A stretch of DNA of 64,000 nt. Source: Trogon surrucura (Eukaryota; Chordata; Aves; Trogoniformes; Trogonidae). The notes beneath the pieces were generated by a model. The model searched no databases, had not been told where the DNA came from, and worked only from the letters and a program-made list of their open reading frames with translations. A program made the translations under genes and the position numbers. The first letter of the stretch is position 1, and each line of letters opens with the position of its first letter. Location of the stretch: assembly GCA_020746105.1 (NCBI GenBank), contig CM036632.1, forward strand, positions 1,240,001 through 1,304,000, in the 5' to 3' direction. Below are positions 45,731 to 64,000 of this stretch, piece by piece.

Positions 45731-46504
45731 GTCAATGAAGAAATAATCAAATCTATATTACAATCTTAAAAACAGTAGAAAATGTGAGTAAAAATGCAAC
45801 GGAGGCTTTTTCTCTTTAATGTGGAGACCATTATTACAGGGTGGCGAACGATGGGCTTGTGTTACTTGATTTGAGAACTAACTGTGGCGTAAAAATCGTA
45901 CCTGGCTACTCAAGAAAACAGCTCTTCCCACATGGATCAGCCTGACATCTTGGCAGTAAAATTAAATACTAGAGACTGGAAGGGGTCGGGGTCCCAACGC
46001 AGGGCGAGGCCTAATGCTCAGTTCTACCATTTACAAGGGGACCGGCGCTGCCGCGCCAGCGCCCGCCTGCGACAAACACACCGAGCGAACCCTTCCGTCC
46101 CATCGCTGGCCAGTGGCTCTGCTGCCTCTGCACGGGGGGGGCTGCCCCGGCCGGGAGACCCCAGCCCCAGAGGATGCTCCCCGGCCAGGGAGGGGGCACA
46201 CGGCAGGAGGAGGGCACCCCGAAGGTGCCGGCAGGGCGACGGCTTCCTCCGCATCTCCAACGGCGCGCGGCGGGGCCAGGGGAGCGTCGGGAGCGCCTGC
46301 GGCCGGAGCCGTCCTGAGAGCTGCCAGCCGGGTGCCGGCGGGCGGGGGGACCAGCTGGCAGGGGGGCGGCAGGCAGTGGTCGGTGCGGAGAGGAGCAGCA
46401 GCGGTTCTTTCGGTTCTTTCGTAGCGGCGTGGGGTCGCCCCGGCGGGCTGACGGAGGAGAGGAGTTTTGGTCTTTCGGCGTGCGGGACCGGCGCGGTGCT
46501 CTCG

Positions 46505-60701
<14,197 letters not shown>

Positions 60702-63700
60702 CTTCAAAGAGAGAAAAAAACAGTTCTTGTTACTGTAAATAATTCCAAAACCCCATGAATAGAGACTTTGAGTTCAGTCCCACCCTTCCACAAAACTCAG
60801 CTGCTCCATTTGTTCACCCGCTCTGCCAAGCTGCGCGGAGCGGCCCCAGAAGCGCCGCGTCTCGCCGCCGCGCGCCCTCCCCAGCAACAGGCAGGCACTG
60901 GGCAGGTTTAACTCGCTAAAACCGAGCCAACGCCTCGATTCCAAGCACGTAACTTTCTCAAAGGTGCATTCGTTTGCATACTTACTGCGTGCACCGGGGA
61001 GGCGATCGTTTGGAAGAATTAATCCTTCAGAGCAAGCTTTGTAAATCTCCCCCAGAGACAGCTACCAGCTCCTGCAGTTTCTATAATCTCTGTGGCAGCG
61101 CTTGTTGTTTCGCTCGCTATCTAACTTCTGCCAAATTTCTTTGCGTAAGTGTGGAGACTTCCTTCTATTCAATTCAGTAACAGACCGGCTTTGTCGCTTC
61201 CTGCTCGGGAGGGGAGAGCTCGGTGGACACCGCGCGCACCAATCAAGAAAAATGCCCCTGGTTACGGCGGCCTTGGGATTGGCTTTGAGGGAATGCCGAG
61301 GCTGGAATATTAACCAGCGGCGCATCTCTGAGGGTGGGATACGCAACCAGAAGCGTGAAGCCGAGATGCAATTTGGCATCGAAGCGAAACTGGAGACTTT
61401 TCAGAGCAGGGGGTGATTGGACTCGTCCGTCTGCCGCTGCTGGGTGACTCCAGAGGAGGTGCTGCTGGCAGACTGGGAAGAGTGCGGAGAGAAGCAATAA
61501 AAAGTCTTCAAGGAGCGGGACGGGCTGACAAAGACGCAGGAGAATGAAGCCATAAGCCTCAGGCACTTGGCATCAAGAGGTGACCAGTGCCCAGGCTGCC
61601 TGCTCCCGCACATATCACACCTACACACGGCTTCACTGCAGCCTACGTGAATCACAAACTCCTAGAAGCACTGGCTTGGAAGGAGCTCTGGAGATGGGCT
61701 GGCCACTCAAAGAGAGATGGGTCAGCCCCGATCCTGCCCAGCTGGAAGGGGGAAAACTGCACAGATGAGACTTTGTCACCCCAGGTTCCTGTCCTGTGCC
61801 ACCTCGTGAGCAAAACGTTTTTTTCCTTGTGTTTAATCTGAATCTCCCGAGCTGTATTTTGCGTGCTGGCCCTGAGCGAAAGCGTGCGATGTGAAACCCA
61901 AGGAGAGACAAAAGCAATGCAGGAGGCCAGTGGGGCAGTCGGGAAATACATCAATGGAAGATGTAAGATGAGGTTCAGGGACTGCTGTGCTCCCCAGAGA
62001 CAGACTGTGCTGCAGTCTGAGCGCAGTCCTTGCTGGGCTGCAGAAGAGGAGCCGACCAGGATTGTCCTGGTTCTTCACGCCGCTCCTCTCCTTAATTTTT
62101 ATGGTACTGGGATCCTAGGAACTCAGAAATGCTGCATCTGCTTAGAAGGCAAAGCATAAAGCTCTTCTTCTTAAAGACGGCACATTTATTGGCTAAATCT
62201 GTAAACCTCGAGGAGGAACGGTTATAACGAGGTAAATCAATTTTATGCGTCTCCATTAATTTTATCATTTTCCTCCGCTAGTAACAGAAATTATTAAAGT
62301 GACAAGAATGACTGTGCACAGTGCCCATTGTGGAGGTGACACAGCAATCGGGGCAGCAAAGGCAGGCTCTGCAGAGAGGCAGCTTCATCAAAAGCAACAT
62401 CCTGTGTGGGTCACTGACGGAGACGGGGGAACTGCAGCCCAAGAGCACTTCCAGGGGGCAGAGGTGTAAGCCACAGCCTTGCTAGGCTTGTGCAGCACCG
62501 AGGGCTCAGCTCCCCGCATCCTGGCTGGGCTAACACTGGTGTTAACCATGCCGGAAAGAAGTCGATGCGCTGAGAGAGATCCCTCCACGTGGAGACAAGG
62601 CTGAGAGGTGTGTGCTGGCATTTGCTGCCCCTGTAGGCATCTGCAGCCTTCGTTTTTGCCAAGCAAACGAGGCTGAGACCCACGAGACCTCACCTCTGCA
62701 GGGTGAGCCACAGCACCACTTCCCGCTCTTAGCCTGGCGATTTAGACCGAGCTTTGCAGCACCAGCCGGGCACAGAGCTGCCAGCACAGGCTCCAGAGAG
62801 AATAAGAGGGAGTGAGGACCACAGGGCATCTGCCCAGGCTGGAGGACAACCCCTCTGCCCCAAAGCAAGGAGCACCAGCCCCCGCCACAGGGTTTGCAGT
62901 TCAGGACCTGCAGAGTTCAGGGAAGAGGTGGCACAGCTTCAGCCAGGCTTGGGTTTGGGAGGATCCGTCAGAAGGGTCCCACGTCCCTGCAGCAGCACCA
63001 GGGCTATTTCTGCGCTAAGCATCAAGTCCTTCTTCAAACAGCCCAAGGATGGAGCATTGAAAGATGTTCTAATGGGAAATGGATGGCTTGTGGCTGCCAG
63101 TACCTCAGCCCCAGCTCCATGTAAACAGCCAAGACTCTGGACGGGCAGTCAGCGTACATTTGGCCCAAATACTCAGCTGTAATTTTTAGGTGCAGTTCTC
63201 ATCATGTCAGTTACAAAAGTCAGCCTCCATATGAAGGCTCTAGCACAGTCCTCAACTCTGCTCCCTGTAGGCACAGTGAGGCTGGAAACCCGTGTTTTCA
63301 AGGAAAGATGGCAGCGGCTGCTCAATAATTCCTGCCTTGCTCACGGAACACGCTGCTCCGCTTTCAGTTTCATTAACAGAAGCTTTAAAAAGAAAGAAAA
63401 AGGGATGGTGGAGGTCACAGGAGGGCTCTGACTCGTCTCCAGCTGTCTCTCTGATGGCTGACAAGCCCTTGGCAGCTTCTGGAGAAGGGAAAACTTAGCA
63501 ATGAGGAAGGGAAATCCCTGATTATTTCTTGACAAAGCGATGGAAGCTTCCGAAAAGGGTTAGTCAGAGTCAGGCAGAGCAGGGCTGCGGTGCTTCTGGC
63601 TTGTTAACACCTCACGCTGCAGGCTGCTTCCCAAACCACTCGATGAATCCTCTTGCTATTTTTGCGTACGAATATTTAGCACTGCAGGGAAGGTGGGCTG

Positions 63701-64000
63701 AGACTGTCCGAGAGGACTGAGGTCAGGTCCTAGCAGAGATCTCTCCTGCTCTTTGTCACACACCTCAGTGCACGATACTGGGGTTTTCAAAAGAGTCATG
63801 GAGCTCCTCTGTTAGATGTGGCTAAATGTCCCCAGCAGCCCTCACACCTCTGGAAAAACTCCCACCTACGCCCTACAAGAACTACAGAGCTGATGGGAAG
63901 GGTGCAGCAGGCGCAGCACTCTGCCTCAGGATCAGCACCGAGAGCCAGGGGCTTCCTGAACAGCAGCCCAGCACCACGGGGCCAGTGATGCGACGGAGCG
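60702..64000. other. Upstream part of TRAF7, presumably an intron
   Basis: No TRAF7 N-terminal exon and no other recognisable exon is seen on either strand. A decayed CR1-like segment may lie at about 61650-61720. Two CCAAT-type motifs (ACCAATC at about 61239 and GATTGGC at about 61276) sit in a mildly GC-rich patch at 61200-61330. The rest is single-copy DNA with short shadow frames. Confidence 0.45.

Noticed and set aside
60840-60900. GC-rich patch considered as a TRAF7 promoter or first exon
   Set aside because: Too short for a CpG island, with no TRAF7 N-terminal coding sequence.

Overview
This is vertebrate nuclear DNA, most likely from a bird or a close reptile. The genes have many short phase-consistent exons with GT-AG introns, the DNA is very GC-rich with compact introns and CpG-island promoters, and the protein matches are vertebrate. 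The gene neighbourhood matches human 16p13.3 (TRAF7-CASKIN1-MLST8), with one extra gene. I found no bacterial, viral or CRISPR features. Most long open frames are read-through of GC-rich introns or antisense shadows.

Layout. 1-490: MLST8 3' UTR, plus the probable polyA site of a convergent + strand gene that lies mostly outside the window. 491-5190 (-): MLST8, complete, 8 coding exons, 326 codons, with a G-rich minisatellite in intron 1. About 5040-6000: a CpG island that probably serves MLST8 and, in the other direction, the next gene. 9504-13084 (+): a hexosaminidase-D-like gene, 13 coding exons, 574 codons, with an N-terminal signal anchor that human HEXD lacks. 15342-43311 (+): CASKIN1, 21 coding exons, a 13 kb first intron with several AT-rich candidate regulatory islands, and a 2.1 kb 3' UTR. 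46505-60701 (-): TRAF7, 17 coding exons (593 codons) in the window. Its first ~77 codons were not found and probably lie beyond the right edge. CASKIN1 and TRAF7 end tail to tail about 0.3 kb apart.

Biology. MLST8 is the WD40 subunit of mTORC1 and mTORC2. The HEXD-like protein is a GH20-family enzyme, here apparently a type II membrane protein. CASKIN1 is a neuronal synaptic scaffold (ankyrin repeats, SH3, CASK-binding motif, two SAM domains). TRAF7 is a RING/WD40 ubiquitin ligase. The genes do not form a pathway; their order is conserved synteny.

Most interesting signal. A 216-nt, 72-codon in-frame CASKIN1 exon (34027-34242) is not in the canonical human protein as I know it. It is preceded by an exceptional T/C-rich tract with PTB-like motifs and by a GC (not GT) donor on the previous exon, and is followed by five TGCATG (RBFOX) hexamers within 260 nt. 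Together these look like a brain-regulated cassette exon inserted between the SH3 domain and the CASK-binding motif. Other notable points are a perfect 71-bp palindrome, a near-perfect 93-bp palindrome, RFX X-box-like sites in CASKIN1 intron 1, and three separate +1 frame breaks in G/C homopolymer contexts of CASKIN1 that look like assembly errors.
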